Positions 36,204 to 46,135 are shown, numbered from the stretch's first letter. The stretch is DNA of 64,000 bases from Metabacillus crassostreae (GCF_016908395.1 NZ_JAFBDU010000001.1:434001-498000); one strand, 5' to 3'. The notes: generated by a model from the sequence alone, not told the origin. Numbers and translations: made by a program.

Positions 36204-37817
36204 TTGTTCTTTAAAAAATATAAGTTAGTGAGTCTAGTAATTATGGTTTTATTTATAGTGTCTGCTTGCTCTGCAAATAACACTACTAGTGAGAAAAAGG
36301 ACAATGAAGTTAATCGTGATAACGAGTTAGTTTATGCATCTGCGAAAGATATTAATGATATGAACCCGCATTTATACACAGGTTCAATGCCTGCACAAGG
36401 GATGGTGTATGAATCATTAGTTGAAAATACGAAAGAGGGTATCAAGCCTTTACTTGCGGAGTCCTGGGAGGTTTCGGAAGATGGTAAAGTATACACGTTT
36501 TTTTTAAGAAAAGATGTGAAATTTCATGATGGTGAGCAGTTTAACGCAGAGGCAGTGAAGAAAAATTTTGAAGCTGTTCAGAATAATGCAGAAAAGCATG
36601 CCTGGATTAAGTTATCTACAAAAATTGAAAGTGTGAAAATAGTAGATCAGTATACTGTTGAATTAATATTGTCTGAAGCATACTATCCAACATTGCTTGA
36701 ATTGTCTATGACAAGACCTTATGTATTTATATCACCCAAAGATTTTAAAAATGGAGGGACGAAAGATGGTGTAAGTGGTTTTAACGGAACTGGCCCATAT
36801 AAACTCACTGAACATAAAACCGAAGAATACGCTACTTTTAAAGCAAATGATAACTATTGGAATGGAAAACCTGAAATTAAGAGTATTACCTCTAAAGTAC
36901 TTCCAGCTGGTGAAACGACATTGTTAGCATTACAAAAAGGAGAAGTCAACTTTGCATTTACAGATGATCGTGGTGCAGATAGTCTCGATGTTGAAGCAAT
37001 GAATCAATTGGTCGATTCCGGAGATTATCAATTAGTAAGAAGTGAACCTATGAACACAAAAATGATTGTTGCTAATAGCAGTAAAGCTGACAATCCAATA
37101 AGTGAAACAGCTGTTCGTGAAGCGATATGGTATGCGATTGATAGAGAAACAATTAGTAAAGATATTTTAAATGGTACAGAATCAGTCGCTGATACATTAT
37201 TTTCATCTAATGTAAATTATGCCAATGTTGAGTTAAAGAAGCGGGGATATGATGTAGAAAAAGCCAAGGAGATTTTAGCAGAAAATGGTTGGCAAATAGG
37301 AAGCGATAAAATGAGAATCAAAGACGGGAAAAAGTTAGCTATGAAGCTTTATTATGACAGCAATTCTTCTTCTCAGAAAACTCAAGCTGAATTTATTCAA
37401 GGTTCATTTAAAGAGATTGGTCTTGAATTGGAGATTATTGGTGAAGAGTCAACTTCAATTGCAAATAGAAGATCCACTGGTGACTATGATCTCTTATTCA
37501 ACCAAACTTGGGGTCTAGCATATGACCCACAAAGTACAATCGCTGCTTTTGCATCTGAAGCTTCTTATTTGCACACAACAAAAGGCATTGAAAAGGCAGA
37601 TGAACTATACAATACAATTGAACAAGTTATGGTATCAACAGACGAGGAAATTAGAAAATCATTGTACGCTAATATTTTAACAATTGTCCACGATGAAGCC
37701 GTCTTTATTCCAATTACAAATGGAAGTATGACAGTAATAGCCCCAAAAAATTTAGATGATGTATCATTTAAACAAACTCAGTTTGAACTGCCATTTGAAT
37801 TGATGAACTTTAAGTAA
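36204..37817 (+). CDS. cntA: Metallophore ABC transporter, substrate-binding lipoprotein
   Basis: About 537 residues. The TTG at 36204 has better spacing from GGGAGAG than the GTG at 36198. Lipobox VSAC near residue 21 anchors it. The remainder is an SBP_bac_5 (oligopeptide/nickel) fold, with PLLAESWEVSEDGKVYTFFL and a GTGPYKL hinge region. Captures the metal-loaded opine outside the cell and delivers it to CntBC. Gap of 121 bp after cntM shows no terminator. Confidence 0.94.
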   Translation: MFFKKYKLVSLVIMVLFIVSACSANNTTSEKKDNEVNRDNELVYASAKDINDMNPHLYTGSMPAQGMVYESLVENTKEGIKPLLAESWEVSEDGKVYTFFLRKDVKFHDGEQFNAEAVKKNFEAVQNNAEKHAWIKLSTKIESVKIVDQYTVELILSEAYYPTLLELSMTRPYVFISPKDFKNGGTKDGVSGFNGTGPYKLTEHKTEEYATFKANDNYWNGKPEIKSITSKVLPAGETTLLALQKGEVNFAFTDDRGADSLDVEAMNQLVDSGDYQLVRSEPMNTKMIVANSSKADNPISETAVREAIWYAIDRETISKDILNGTESVADTLFSSNVNYANVELKKRGYDVEKAKEILAENGWQIGSDKMRIKDGKKLAMKLYYDSNSSSQKTQAEFIQGSFKEIGLELEIIGEESTSIANRRSTGDYDLLFNQTWGLAYDPQSTIAAFASEASYLHTTKGIEKADELYNTIEQVMVSTDEEIRKSLYANILTIVHDEAVFIPITNGSMTVIAPKNLDDVSFKQTQFELPFELMNFK

Positions 37818-37983
37818 GGCGCTTTTCTGAAAGCTTATTTAATTGACTTAATTATCTGTTGAAAAAAGTCTTTTTATCGGCAAATGGTACTTTTCTAGCA
37901 GAAAAGATGCCACTAGACATTATGTTATGTAGTTTCCTTCAAGTTTGCAAAGCAACAAAGTATACGAAAACAGTCTTAAATAG

Positions 37984-38009
37984 AAGGGGAATCTCCCCTT
38001 TTATTTTTA
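37984..38009 (+). terminator. Attenuator-like hairpin between cntA and cntB
   Basis: AAGGGGA-ATC-TCCCCTT followed by TTATTTTT, 45 bp before cntB. The 234-bp gap has no gene. Partial termination here would give more binding protein than permease, a common arrangement. Confidence 0.7.
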
Positions 38010-38051
38010 AGGAATTCGAACGTTATAATTTTAATAGAAAGGAGATTTTCT

Positions 38052-38984
38052 ATGGGAAGTTATATTTTCAAAAGGATACTCATCTCCGTTCCTTTACTTT
38101 TAATCATCTCGTTTTTGACGTTTGTCCTTATTAATCTCTCTCCTTTAGATCCAGCTGAAGTGGTATTACAAGCGCAAGGTGTGCCACAAATAACAGAAGA
38201 GTTATTAAAACAAACAAAAGAAGAACTCGGTATGAATAAGCCATTTATTTTACGGTATTTTGATTGGTTAAGCTCATCTCTACAGTTGGACTTTGGAGTT
38301 TCATATATTAATGGTAAATCTGTGTGGTCATTAATTGGTCCAGCATTTTTAAATACATTCAAGTTAACTGTAGTTTCCTCTTTTTTCATAATCATGGTGT
38401 CAATTCTGTTAGGTGTTATTTGTGCTTTAAAGGAAGGGGAAATCATTGATAAATCGATAAGAGGAGTTTCTTTTTTCTTAACAGCAGTACCGTCATACTT
38501 ATTGGCAACAATCTTGATTTGGTATGTCTCGGTCAAATTAAATTTGTTACCAACAAGTGGAATGGATTCTTATAGTAGTTATATTCTCCCGGTTATTGTT
38601 ATCACTATAAGTTATGCTGGTATATATTTTAGAAATGTCCGAACTTCTTTTTTAAATAACTTAAATGAGGATTATGTTCTTTATGGAAGAGCATCTGGGT
38701 TACCTGAAAGTAAGATTATCCTCCATATCCTAAGAAATTCTTTGCAAGTCTCCATTTCAATATTTGCTATGGCCATACCTATTATATTAGGAAGTACAGT
38801 CGTAATAGAGAATGTTTTTGCTTGGCCAGGGTTAGGAAGTTTAAGTGTGAAGGCGATCTTAAGCAGAGACTTTCCTATTATACAAGCTTACGTGCTTATA
38901 TTAGCAACAGCTTTTGTATTGTTTAATACACTTTCAGACATTTTTAATGCTGTATTGAATCCTAAGTTAAGGAATGAATTTTAG
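38052..38984 (+). CDS. cntB: Metallophore ABC transporter permease B
   Basis: 310 residues; ATG after AAAGGAG. DppB-type permease with six helices: an N-terminal one (9-30), a periplasmic loop with GVPQITEELLKQTKEELG, and five more. The EAA-like loop (EDYVLYGRASGLPESKIILH) contacts the ATPases. Partner of CntC. Confidence 0.95.
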   Translation: MGSYIFKRILISVPLLLIISFLTFVLINLSPLDPAEVVLQAQGVPQITEELLKQTKEELGMNKPFILRYFDWLSSSLQLDFGVSYINGKSVWSLIGPAFLNTFKLTVVSSFFIIMVSILLGVICALKEGEIIDKSIRGVSFFLTAVPSYLLATILIWYVSVKLNLLPTSGMDSYSSYILPVIVITISYAGIYFRNVRTSFLNNLNEDYVLYGRASGLPESKIILHILRNSLQVSISIFAMAIPIILGSTVVIENVFAWPGLGSLSVKAILSRDFPIIQAYVLILATAFVLFNTLSDIFNAVLNPKLRNEF

Positions 38985-39881
38985 ATGAGAGTATTGAAAA
39001 ACCTACTTAAAGATAAGTTGGCAATGATGTCTTTACTGATCATTATATTGACTATAATTGTTGGTTTATTCGCACCGTTATTTTCACCACACGATCCTAA
39101 TGAAATTACGATGAGTCTACGATATTCTTCACCTTCCTTTCAATACTTATTAGGTAATGATCATCTAGGGAGATGTATTTTATCAAGAATCATATATGGA
39201 ATTCGACCAAGTGTGTTATGGGTATTATTGATCCTTTTCATATCTGTATTCATTGGAGTAATATTAGGGTTTCTAGCTGGTTATTTCAGAGGAAAAGTCG
39301 ATATAATCATTATGAGAATATGTGACACAATGCTTTCGTTCCCAGGTTATGTGATGGCATTGGCGGTTATTGGAATATTAGGTGTAGGTCTAGAAAATAT
39401 TTTAATAGCATTTGCTTTGATTAAATGGGCTTGGTTTGCTCGAGTAATTAGAACATCTGTCATGCAGTATGCTGAATTAGATTATGTAAAGTTTTCTAAA
39501 GCATCTGGTATTCGTGATCTAAGTATCATTTGCAGACACATTGTTCCAGTTACCTTCTCTGATATTGCTGTGATTTCAAGTGGATCTATTGGATCTATGA
39601 TTCTACAAATATCGGGTTTTTCATTTTTGGGCTTAGGCATTCAAGCCCCAAATGCTGAATGGGGAATGATGTTAAATGAAGCGAGGGAAGTTATGTTTAC
39701 GAGACCAGAATTATTGTTAGCTCCTGGTTTAGCGATTGTCATTGTTGTATCAGCGTTTAATTTTTTGTCAGATTCTCTACAAATTGCTCTAGATCCTAAA
39801 TTAATAAACAATAAACACAAACATAAACAAATTTCACCACTTTCTAAGATGAAGGTTCAAGAAAAAGGGGTGGCTAATTAA
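38985..39881 (+). CDS. cntC: Metallophore ABC transporter permease C
   Basis: 298 residues; ATG directly after the cntB stop, so translation is coupled. DppC-type: PHDPNEITMSLRYSSPS and LLGNDHLGRCILSRIIYG (lacking one Asp of the usual GTD motif) in the N-terminal part, EAA loop ELDYVKFSKASGIRDLSIIC. Six helices. Confidence 0.95.
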   Translation: MRVLKNLLKDKLAMMSLLIIILTIIVGLFAPLFSPHDPNEITMSLRYSSPSFQYLLGNDHLGRCILSRIIYGIRPSVLWVLLILFISVFIGVILGFLAGYFRGKVDIIIMRICDTMLSFPGYVMALAVIGILGVGLENILIAFALIKWAWFARVIRTSVMQYAELDYVKFSKASGIRDLSIICRHIVPVTFSDIAVISSGSIGSMILQISGFSFLGLGIQAPNAEWGMMLNEAREVMFTRPELLLAPGLAIVIVVSAFNFLSDSLQIALDPKLINNKHKHKQISPLSKMKVQEKGVAN

Positions 39882-39884
39882 ATC

Positions 39885-40709
39885 ATGAATATTTTAGAAG
39901 TTAACCATTTAAAGGTATGGGATGTTAATTCTGATAAAAAGATTATTCAAGATAGCTCTTTTCATTTAGAGTCCGGAAGCTGCTTAGCAATTGTAGGAGA
40001 AAGTGGAAGTGGTAAGTCTGTCACATGTAGGGCGATCATGAGATTGAATAGCCCATCACTTCACCAAGCGGGGGATGTCCTTTTAAAAGGAGAAAACATA
40101 TCCAATCTTTCGACAAAAGAGATAAGAAAGAAAAGGGGCAGAAACGTTTGCATGATTTTACAAAATGGGATGAGTGCTTTCGACCCTTCTTGTGTTGTTG
40201 GTGTACATTTAAGGGAAACTCTAGCTGAACATTTTAATTGGAGTAAAAACGAAATAGAACGAAAAATAACAAGTGCAATGGAAAGCGTTATGTTGAAAAA
40301 TCCGAGAGATGTGATGAATAAATATCCACATCAGCTGTCAGGAGGTATGCTACAACGAATGATGATTGCACTTGCCATTGCACTAGAGCCAGATATTATT
40401 ATTGCAGATGAACCAACAACTGCTCTTGACACCATTTCACAGTTTGAAGTAGTTGATCAGTTTATCAAGTTGCGAGAAAGATTAGGATGCTCAATGATCT
40501 TTATTTCCCATGATTTAGGTGTTGTAAGAAAAATGGCTGATGATGTTATGGTTATGAAGAACGGGGAAATTATTGAACGAGGGCAAACTGAAACCATTTT
40601 CTCAATGCCCCAACATGAATACACAAAATATTTGGTATCTACGAGAAAAGTATTGAACGATCATTTTAAGAGAGTAATGGGGGAGGGGCTACTAGTTGCT
40701 CAAAGTTGA
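39885..40709 (+). CDS. cntD: Metallophore ABC transporter ATPase D
   Basis: 274 residues; ATG after AAGGGG. Walker A GESGSGKS (about residue 37), signature LSGGMLQRM, Walker B IIIADEPTTAL and the switch histidine SHDLGVV. OppD/NikD class. Ends within cntF (14-nt overlap). Confidence 0.95.
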   Translation: MNILEVNHLKVWDVNSDKKIIQDSSFHLESGSCLAIVGESGSGKSVTCRAIMRLNSPSLHQAGDVLLKGENISNLSTKEIRKKRGRNVCMILQNGMSAFDPSCVVGVHLRETLAEHFNWSKNEIERKITSAMESVMLKNPRDVMNKYPHQLSGGMLQRMMIALAIALEPDIIIADEPTTALDTISQFEVVDQFIKLRERLGCSMIFISHDLGVVRKMADDVMVMKNGEIIERGQTETIFSMPQHEYTKYLVSTRKVLNDHFKRVMGEGLLVAQS

Positions 40710-41442
40710 GAATATTGGGAAAACCTATAAACGAGCTGGATTGTTTTCTTCAGAGAGACAAAATGTTTTAAAGAATGTTAGCTTTGAATGTGAAGACGGA
40801 GAATGTCTGGGTATTATTGGGGAAAGTGGGAGTGGAAAATCAACGTTAGGTCGTTTGATTTTAGGAATTGAAAAACCTGATTACGGATTGGTTTCATTTA
40901 ATGGGATGAATGTACAAGATAGAAAAGTAAGATTAGGCAATATAAGCGCTGTTTTTCAAGACTATAAATCCTCGATTAATCCATTTTTTACTGTTGAAGA
41001 TGCGATCTTAGAGCCGTTAAATATTAATAACAGAAGTAAAAAAGAGAACAAAGACAAAATTGATAATCTATTAAATCAAGTAGGCTTGCCTTCGTTTTAT
41101 CGAACCAAATATCCTCATGAGTTATCAGGGGGAGAAGTTCAGAGAGTATGTATAGCAAGAGCTATTTCAACAGAACCAAAATGTATTCTATTAGATGAAG
41201 CAATCAGTTCTTTGGATGTATCTGTTCAAATACAAGTTCTTGATTTACTTAAGGATCTTAAAACAATCTACAACATGAGTTACATATTTATCACACATGA
41301 CTTACAGGCTGCCGCCTATATTTGTAATCGAGTGATTATTTTTAAGGATGGAAGTATAGAAGAAATAGTTAAAATTGAACACTTAAAGAACGTAAAATCC
41401 TTTTATGCAAGAAAATTATTGCAATCATTGATCACGTTTTAA
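40696..41442 (+). CDS. cntF: Metallophore ABC transporter ATPase F
   Basis: 248 residues; TTG start after GGGAGGGGC, overlapping cntD. Walker A GESGSGKS, signature LSGGEVQRV, Walker B CILLDEAISSLD, HDLQAA switch. OppF/NikE class; lacks the C-terminal oligopeptide-transporter extension, as in other Cnt/Nik proteins. Confidence 0.95.
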   Translation: MLKVENIGKTYKRAGLFSSERQNVLKNVSFECEDGECLGIIGESGSGKSTLGRLILGIEKPDYGLVSFNGMNVQDRKVRLGNISAVFQDYKSSINPFFTVEDAILEPLNINNRSKKENKDKIDNLLNQVGLPSFYRTKYPHELSGGEVQRVCIARAISTEPKCILLDEAISSLDVSVQIQVLDLLKDLKTIYNMSYIFITHDLQAAAYICNRVIIFKDGSIEEIVKIEHLKNVKSFYARKLLQSLITF

Positions 41443-41481
41443 TCAGGTTAATTGACTGATAGGTTTGGAGGAGAAGAAATT

Positions 41482-42669
41482 TTGAGTGGAGCTTTGTCAT
41501 GGCCCTTTCTACGATTATATCTTTTGGTGCTTCTTTATTTTAGTGCCAATTCTATACTAAATGTTATTATACCTTTGAAAGGAGATGCATTAGGAGCCAC
41601 CAACACAACAATAGGTTTGATTATGGGGGCATATTTATTTACAACTATGTTTTTTAGACCTTGGGCAGGACATATTATTCAAAAGCATGGTTCAATAAAA
41701 GTATTGCGCTTGATCCTTATTATTAATGGTTTTGCTTTAATTTTATATACAGTAACTGGGCTAGGTGGTTATCTAGTTGCTCGTATGTTACAAGGAGTAT
41801 CAACAGCTTTCTTTTCAATGGCCTTACAGATCGGAATTATTGATGCCCTGCCAGAAAAAGATCGTTCTCAGGGGATATCACTTTATTCTTTATTTTCTTA
41901 TATACCAGGTATTATTGGTCCAATATTGGCAATAGGTATTTGGCAAGGAGGAATGGAATACTTTGCATTCGTGATGATCGGAATTACCATCTTTACTGGA
42001 GTGGTGGGCTATAGTGCCAAAATGGATAAACAGGAAGCACAAACTGTTACAAAGAATTCAGAGCAAGGTATAAATATGTTCCATTCTTTTGGCCAGTTAG
42101 TGAAAAATTCATATTTGTTTACATGTAGTGTTCTTATGTTAGTTGGTTCAATTATATTCGGTGCAACGACGATCTTTATTCCCCTATATGCTGACGTGAT
42201 AAAAAACGGAAATGCTGGAATTTTCCTCATGATCATGGCAGGAACTGTTGTCTTATCTCGGTTTGCTTTAAGAAAGAAAATCCCTTCTGACGGAAAGTGG
42301 CATCCAGGTTTTATTATGGGTACGATGCTTCTATTAGCAACGGGAACACAATGTGTGAGTTTTGCTATAAATGGTGGAGCTAGCTTTTTTTATGTTGGTG
42401 CCTTTCTAATTGGGATAGCGCAAGCTCTTTTGTATCCGACATTAACAACCTATTTAAGCTTTGTCTTACCACAGGTGAATCGAAATGTGTTACTAGGGTT
42501 ATTTATAGCTATGGCTGATCTCGGTGTATCTCTAGGAGGAGTAATGATGGGACCTATAGCCGATATGTCATCATACTCAATGATGTATACGCTTTGTGCT
42601 GGGTTAGGCGTAATAATGATTGTATTTACTTATTTTCGAAGAAACATATTTAATGGGGATTTACAATGA
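41482..42669 (+). CDS. cntE: Metallophore exporter, MFS family
   Basis: 395 residues from the TTG at 41482, eight bases after GGAGGAG; the frame open from 41452 would place the ribosome binding site inside the protein. Twelve helices; GAYLFTTMFFRPWAGHIIQK is the MFS loop 2-3 motif. In S. aureus CntE secretes staphylopine. Last gene of the operon, same position as in S. aureus. Confidence 0.93.
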   Translation: MSGALSWPFLRLYLLVLLYFSANSILNVIIPLKGDALGATNTTIGLIMGAYLFTTMFFRPWAGHIIQKHGSIKVLRLILIINGFALILYTVTGLGGYLVARMLQGVSTAFFSMALQIGIIDALPEKDRSQGISLYSLFSYIPGIIGPILAIGIWQGGMEYFAFVMIGITIFTGVVGYSAKMDKQEAQTVTKNSEQGINMFHSFGQLVKNSYLFTCSVLMLVGSIIFGATTIFIPLYADVIKNGNAGIFLMIMAGTVVLSRFALRKKIPSDGKWHPGFIMGTMLLLATGTQCVSFAINGGASFFYVGAFLIGIAQALLYPTLTTYLSFVLPQVNRNVLLGLFIAMADLGVSLGGVMMGPIADMSSYSMMYTLCAGLGVIMIVFTYFRRNIFNGDLQ

Positions 42670-43015
42670 AGACTAGGAGTACTGACTTTTACATATTTTC
42701 ACTGATGTTACTGATGTGAAATTCACCAAACAATAGCTTGAAATTTATCGATTGAAGATATGAATAAGTACTACGTGAGAAGAATGATGAAATACTTGCA
42801 AGTGATATTAATTAACACAACTAAATCTTATCAACAAAGGAGGAAACACCATTATCAAAAACTCCTTCATGTGTATCACTTAATAAATTTACTTTTATTT
42901 CCACAAATAAGCTTCCTTAACTTGTTATAACTTTTCAAATGTAGCTTTAATGATAGGAATAGCTGCTGTATAATGGTTGTGAAAGTAAGTAATTGTTAAA
43001 AATGGAGGGGTTTGG
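42670..43015. other. 346-bp intergenic stretch, little content
   Basis: No clear terminator after cntE; TTCACTGATG...CATCAGTG-like short inverted pieces lie near 42695-42720. A weak 56-codon frame from 42760 lacks a ribosome binding site. I see nothing else. Confidence 0.5.
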
Positions 43016-43654
43016 TTGGTTAAACAATGGATTCTTGAGGAGAAATTTGAAAGTGAACAATTAAATAGCTTACTAGAATGGCGTTGTGAACCTAAGAATT
43101 GGTTTGTTGATACAACGAGTTCTCAATTGGTTTTAGGAACCGATCTGGAAACAGATTACTGGCAAAAAACACATTACGGCTTTGAAGCAGATAATGGTCA
43201 TTTTCTATATATGAATACTGATAAAAATTTTAGGATGACCACAAAGGTCAAAACTTTTCCAAAGTCAAAATACGACCACGCAGGGTTGATGATTCGCTTT
43301 TCAAAGGATGTTTGGGTTAAAACTTCTTTAGAATATATAACAATTACTTTGAGTAAATTGGGTACAGTAGTAACAAATCGAGGATATTCTGACTGGTCGA
43401 CACAAAATATGGAGTCTAAAGAGATTGACCTATTCTTTAGAGTATCTAGAATTGCTCAAAATTGTTATGTTGATTTTTCCTTGGATGGGGAAGAATGGAT
43501 GCAAATACGGCTAGCTCACCTGGATATTCCCTGTGACTCAACAATTTCAGCTGGATTATTCGCATGCAGTCCTCAAGGAAAAGATCAAACTGTGCGTTTT
43601 GATTTTCTTACGATTGAAGAGCTTTCTTCTGATCCAAGTGAAGCTTATCTTTAA
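43016..43654 (+). CDS. DUF1349 family protein
   Basis: 212 residues; TTG after GGAGGGG. Concanavalin-like beta sandwich: WFVDTTSSQLVLGTD, then FRMTTKVKTFPKSKYDHAGL and the family's AGLFACSPQG near the end. Members are related to yeast 'regulation of enolase' proteins and to carbohydrate-binding folds. Cytosolic; role unknown. Confidence 0.88.
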   Translation: MVKQWILEEKFESEQLNSLLEWRCEPKNWFVDTTSSQLVLGTDLETDYWQKTHYGFEADNGHFLYMNTDKNFRMTTKVKTFPKSKYDHAGLMIRFSKDVWVKTSLEYITITLSKLGTVVTNRGYSDWSTQNMESKEIDLFFRVSRIAQNCYVDFSLDGEEWMQIRLAHLDIPCDSTISAGLFACSPQGKDQTVRFDFLTIEELSSDPSEAYL

Positions 43655-44212
43655 CAAGTACATAATTAATGGCGTAATTACTGCGCTAAATTACTGAAGA
43701 TAGACAAACTCTAAGTTTTTTTTGTTAGGTATAAGTATGACAATGGAAAATTTCAAACAGAAAGAAATAATTAGGTGAGAAAGAACTTTCCTGCTCACTG
43801 TTACTACATTATTTTTGTTACAATCACAAAATAACAAACAACATAGTCACCTTTACTATGTCGGTTATATACGCATTAAAGATTTCTTTTTTTTTACCAA
43901 TCCCAAGTTCTTTTGATTCTTGCAAAAAGTACCTCATGAGAAAAAAAGCGAAGATCGTATACCTAACCAAATGTAAAAAACTATATACTGCTTTTTCATG
44001 AACTGACCTTCCATATATTTTTAAACTTATTTAGCAGTAACTGCGATTTATAAAGTAGCAATCACTAACCAATTATCTACTGGAGATTTCTTTTAATAAA
44101 AAATAACCCACCACTGAACTTCTTCATGCAATGGGGTGAGTTATTTCAAATTAAGGTTAAGTGAATCTGTAAGAATTGAACCAAGAGGTATGTCCATTTT
44201 GCCAAACAATTT
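43655..44212. other. Intergenic stretch with terminator-like hairpin
   Basis: 558 bp without a supported gene. AATAACCCACC near 44101 and GGGTGAGTTATT near 44134 pair with a few mismatches and could end either neighbour, most likely the YrhK-like gene on the minus strand. The rest is AT-rich and featureless. Confidence 0.5.
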
Positions 44213-44524
44213 TTAATATGAATTGTTTGGTGTATTCGTGTTATCTTCATTTTTTAACTTCATTAAATGAATATCTCTTACAATTTGAATAAGAGAACGG
44301 AAAACCATAAGGAAACTACCAGCGATAAAAAAGGAAATAGCGTATACTTCGTTAAATTTTGATAAAAAAAGAATACTACCGGTCAAATATAACAACCCTT
44401 GGAGAATATTGTTAAGGTAGTAAACCATTTGATAACGATTTTGGATGACCATATTTTTTTTTCCTAAATGAATTTGAATCGTTTCTTGATCAAGTGTTGT
44501 TCGATTTTTTAATCTTTTAAACAT
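44213..44524 (-). CDS. YrhK-like small membrane protein
   Basis: 103 residues from the ATG at 44524, five bases after GGGTGA; an in-frame GTG lies nine bases earlier. A polar N-terminus with IQIHLGKKNMVIQNRYQMVY is followed by two helices (about 40-58 and 63-80), as in YrhK of B. subtilis. Function unknown. Confidence 0.75.
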   Translation of the reverse strand: MFKRLKNRTTLDQETIQIHLGKKNMVIQNRYQMVYYLNNILQGLLYLTGSILFLSKFNEVYAISFFIAGSFLMVFRSLIQIVRDIHLMKLKNEDNTNTPNNSY

Positions 44525-44842
44525 TTTATTCACCCATTTGCAACTGTAGTATTTTAATGTTATTTACCTTTCTATGCGATGATTAAAACATAGAATTAAC
44601 TAGTACGAAGTAACAAGGGTTTCACTTCTCTTATACTGTTCATTAGATATACTATAGAAAATAATTCATCATGTAGATTTTTTAAAAAGTCGAAATTTTC
44701 AGCTGTTTTTCTACACAGTTACCTCTTCATTTTAGGTTACTTGATTAAATAATTGACAATTGTAACAGCAAGTAAATGTGTAATTTATCTATTATCTATT
44801 ACTTTTATAAAGAGAAATTTTCTGCTAAAAAACGATAAAAAA

Positions 44843-44891
44843 ATCAATGTTAAGAATTATTTGTATTCAGTAAATAATTCTTAACATTGAT
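44843..44891. repeat. Perfect 20-bp inverted repeat
   Basis: Left arm 44843-44862 (starts ATCAATGTTAAG), 9-nt loop, right arm 44872-44891, all 20 bp paired. On the minus strand the stem is followed by TTTTTTATCGTTTTTT, so it would terminate leftward transcription; on the plus strand no T tract follows. It is 50 bp before the HAD gene. Confidence 0.9.
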
Positions 44892-44941
44892 ACTGAGTCA
44901 ACAATAAACTAGTGATATCATAAAGATAAGGAGGTATAACA

Positions 44942-45643
44942 ATGGATACAATCATTTTTGATGTTGATGATACATTATATGATCAAGCACAATCTTTTCA
45001 TAAAACGGTTAGGAAGCTATTTGAAGAGCCATTTACTGACAAAGAAATTGACTTTTTGTATAAAGCTAGTCGAAAGTATAGCGAGATATTATTTGATAAA
45101 AGTGAAAATGGTGAAATATCACAATTTGAATGGCAAACAGGAAGAATTATTGCTGCTTGTAAGGACTTTAATATTCCGATTGATACGGAAAAAGCAGCTA
45201 TTTTTCATGAAACATATGTTGCCGAACAAAATAACATTACATTGTTTCCGGAAGTGGAAGAACTATTAAATGTTCTGTACAAAGAAGGAAAACAGCTTGG
45301 TATTCTCACCAATGGTGAGGAAAAACACCAAAAGATGAAAATAAAGCAGCTATGCCTTAGTCGCTGGTTTTCTGCAGAAAAAACCTTTATTTCTGGAACA
45401 ATCGGTCATGCAAAACCGAAAAGAGAAGTGTTTGATTATATTGAAGAGAAAATGAACCTTGATTCATCAGAAACGGTTTATATTGGTGACAATTTTGAAA
45501 AAGATATTATCGGAGCAAAACAAGCAGGCTGGCAGGCAATCTGGATGAATCATCGAAAAAAAGATTTACCTGAAAATGCGTTCTATAAACCAGATAAAGA
45601 AGTACATAGTGCAAAGGAATTGTTGAATTTATTTGTAAAATAA
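44942..45643 (+). CDS. HAD-superfamily hydrolase (YjjG-like)
   Basis: 233 residues; ATG after AAGGAGGT. Motif I DVDDTLYDQ (residues 6-14), motif II LTNGEEKH, motif III Lys in HAKPKRE and motif IV YIGDNFEKDIIGA. Cap domain about 18-95. Class resembles pyrimidine-nucleotide 5'-phosphatases; exact substrate not predictable. Confidence 0.92.
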   Translation: MDTIIFDVDDTLYDQAQSFHKTVRKLFEEPFTDKEIDFLYKASRKYSEILFDKSENGEISQFEWQTGRIIAACKDFNIPIDTEKAAIFHETYVAEQNNITLFPEVEELLNVLYKEGKQLGILTNGEEKHQKMKIKQLCLSRWFSAEKTFISGTIGHAKPKREVFDYIEEKMNLDSSETVYIGDNFEKDIIGAKQAGWQAIWMNHRKKDLPENAFYKPDKEVHSAKELLNLFVK

Positions 45644-45698
45644 GCCTGAATTACATTTAAGAGCTGTTTTGTTATGGAGTTTACTATTTTATTTATTT

Positions 45699-45729
45699 GA
45701 CCGTTTGGTGTTAACCAGCGGTCTTTTTT
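45699..45729 (+). terminator. Terminator after HAD gene
   Basis: GACCG(TTTGG)...(CCAG)CGGTC, then TTTTTT. Confidence 0.88.
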
Positions 45730-45849
45730 AGTATATGGTTATAGTAAGGATAACTATAACTATAACTAAATTGAATACCTGATGAAATTAGTTCAAAGTA
45801 TGTATGAAAAGAAAATTGTTTTTTTGAATAATACATCTCAACTAATAGG

Positions 45850-45880
45850 TGCGTTCATTTTACAATGGACGCATTTTTTT
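45850..45880 (+). terminator. Orphan terminator hairpin
   Basis: TGCGTTCATT pairs with AATGGACGCA, then TTTTTTT. No gene precedes it since the terminator at 45729, so it may be left from a lost gene. Confidence 0.8.
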
Positions 45881-45952
45881 CACTTAAAAAGGGAATTAAT
45901 GTTAAAATTATGAAACAAATATTTTTAGATTGTGAAAAGGGGTGACTCTGAT

Positions 45953-46135
45953 ATGAAGCAATGGATATTATCTATCGGGGTAATTATTACTATTATTTTT
46001 GGTGGAGGGTTCTTAATTCGATTGATGAGAGATGGAGAATTTTATATCGCTGAGTTCATTGGTGGCATGTTCGGTATTGTTATGTTACTAATCTGGTTAT
46101 TCAAAAAAGGTTCTTTGAAGTCTGATAATATCTAA
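45953..46135 (+). CDS. 60-residue membrane protein
   Basis: ATG at 45953 after AAGGGGTGAC. Two helices (about 4-22 and 32-50) and a basic tail. No family recognised. Confidence 0.6.
   Translation: MKQWILSIGVIITIIFGGGFLIRLMRDGEFYIAEFIGGMFGIVMLLIWLFKKGSLKSDNI

Noticed and set aside
37859-38134. 91-codon frame between cntA and cntB
   Set aside because: Crosses the attenuator and runs into cntB; no ribosome binding site.
36198-42669. Plain oligopeptide or nickel transporter operon
   Set aside because: Direct linkage to CntKLM and a terminal MFS exporter in the S. aureus order.
42760-42930. 56-codon frame after cntE
   Set aside because: No usable ribosome binding site and composition like random AT-rich sequence.
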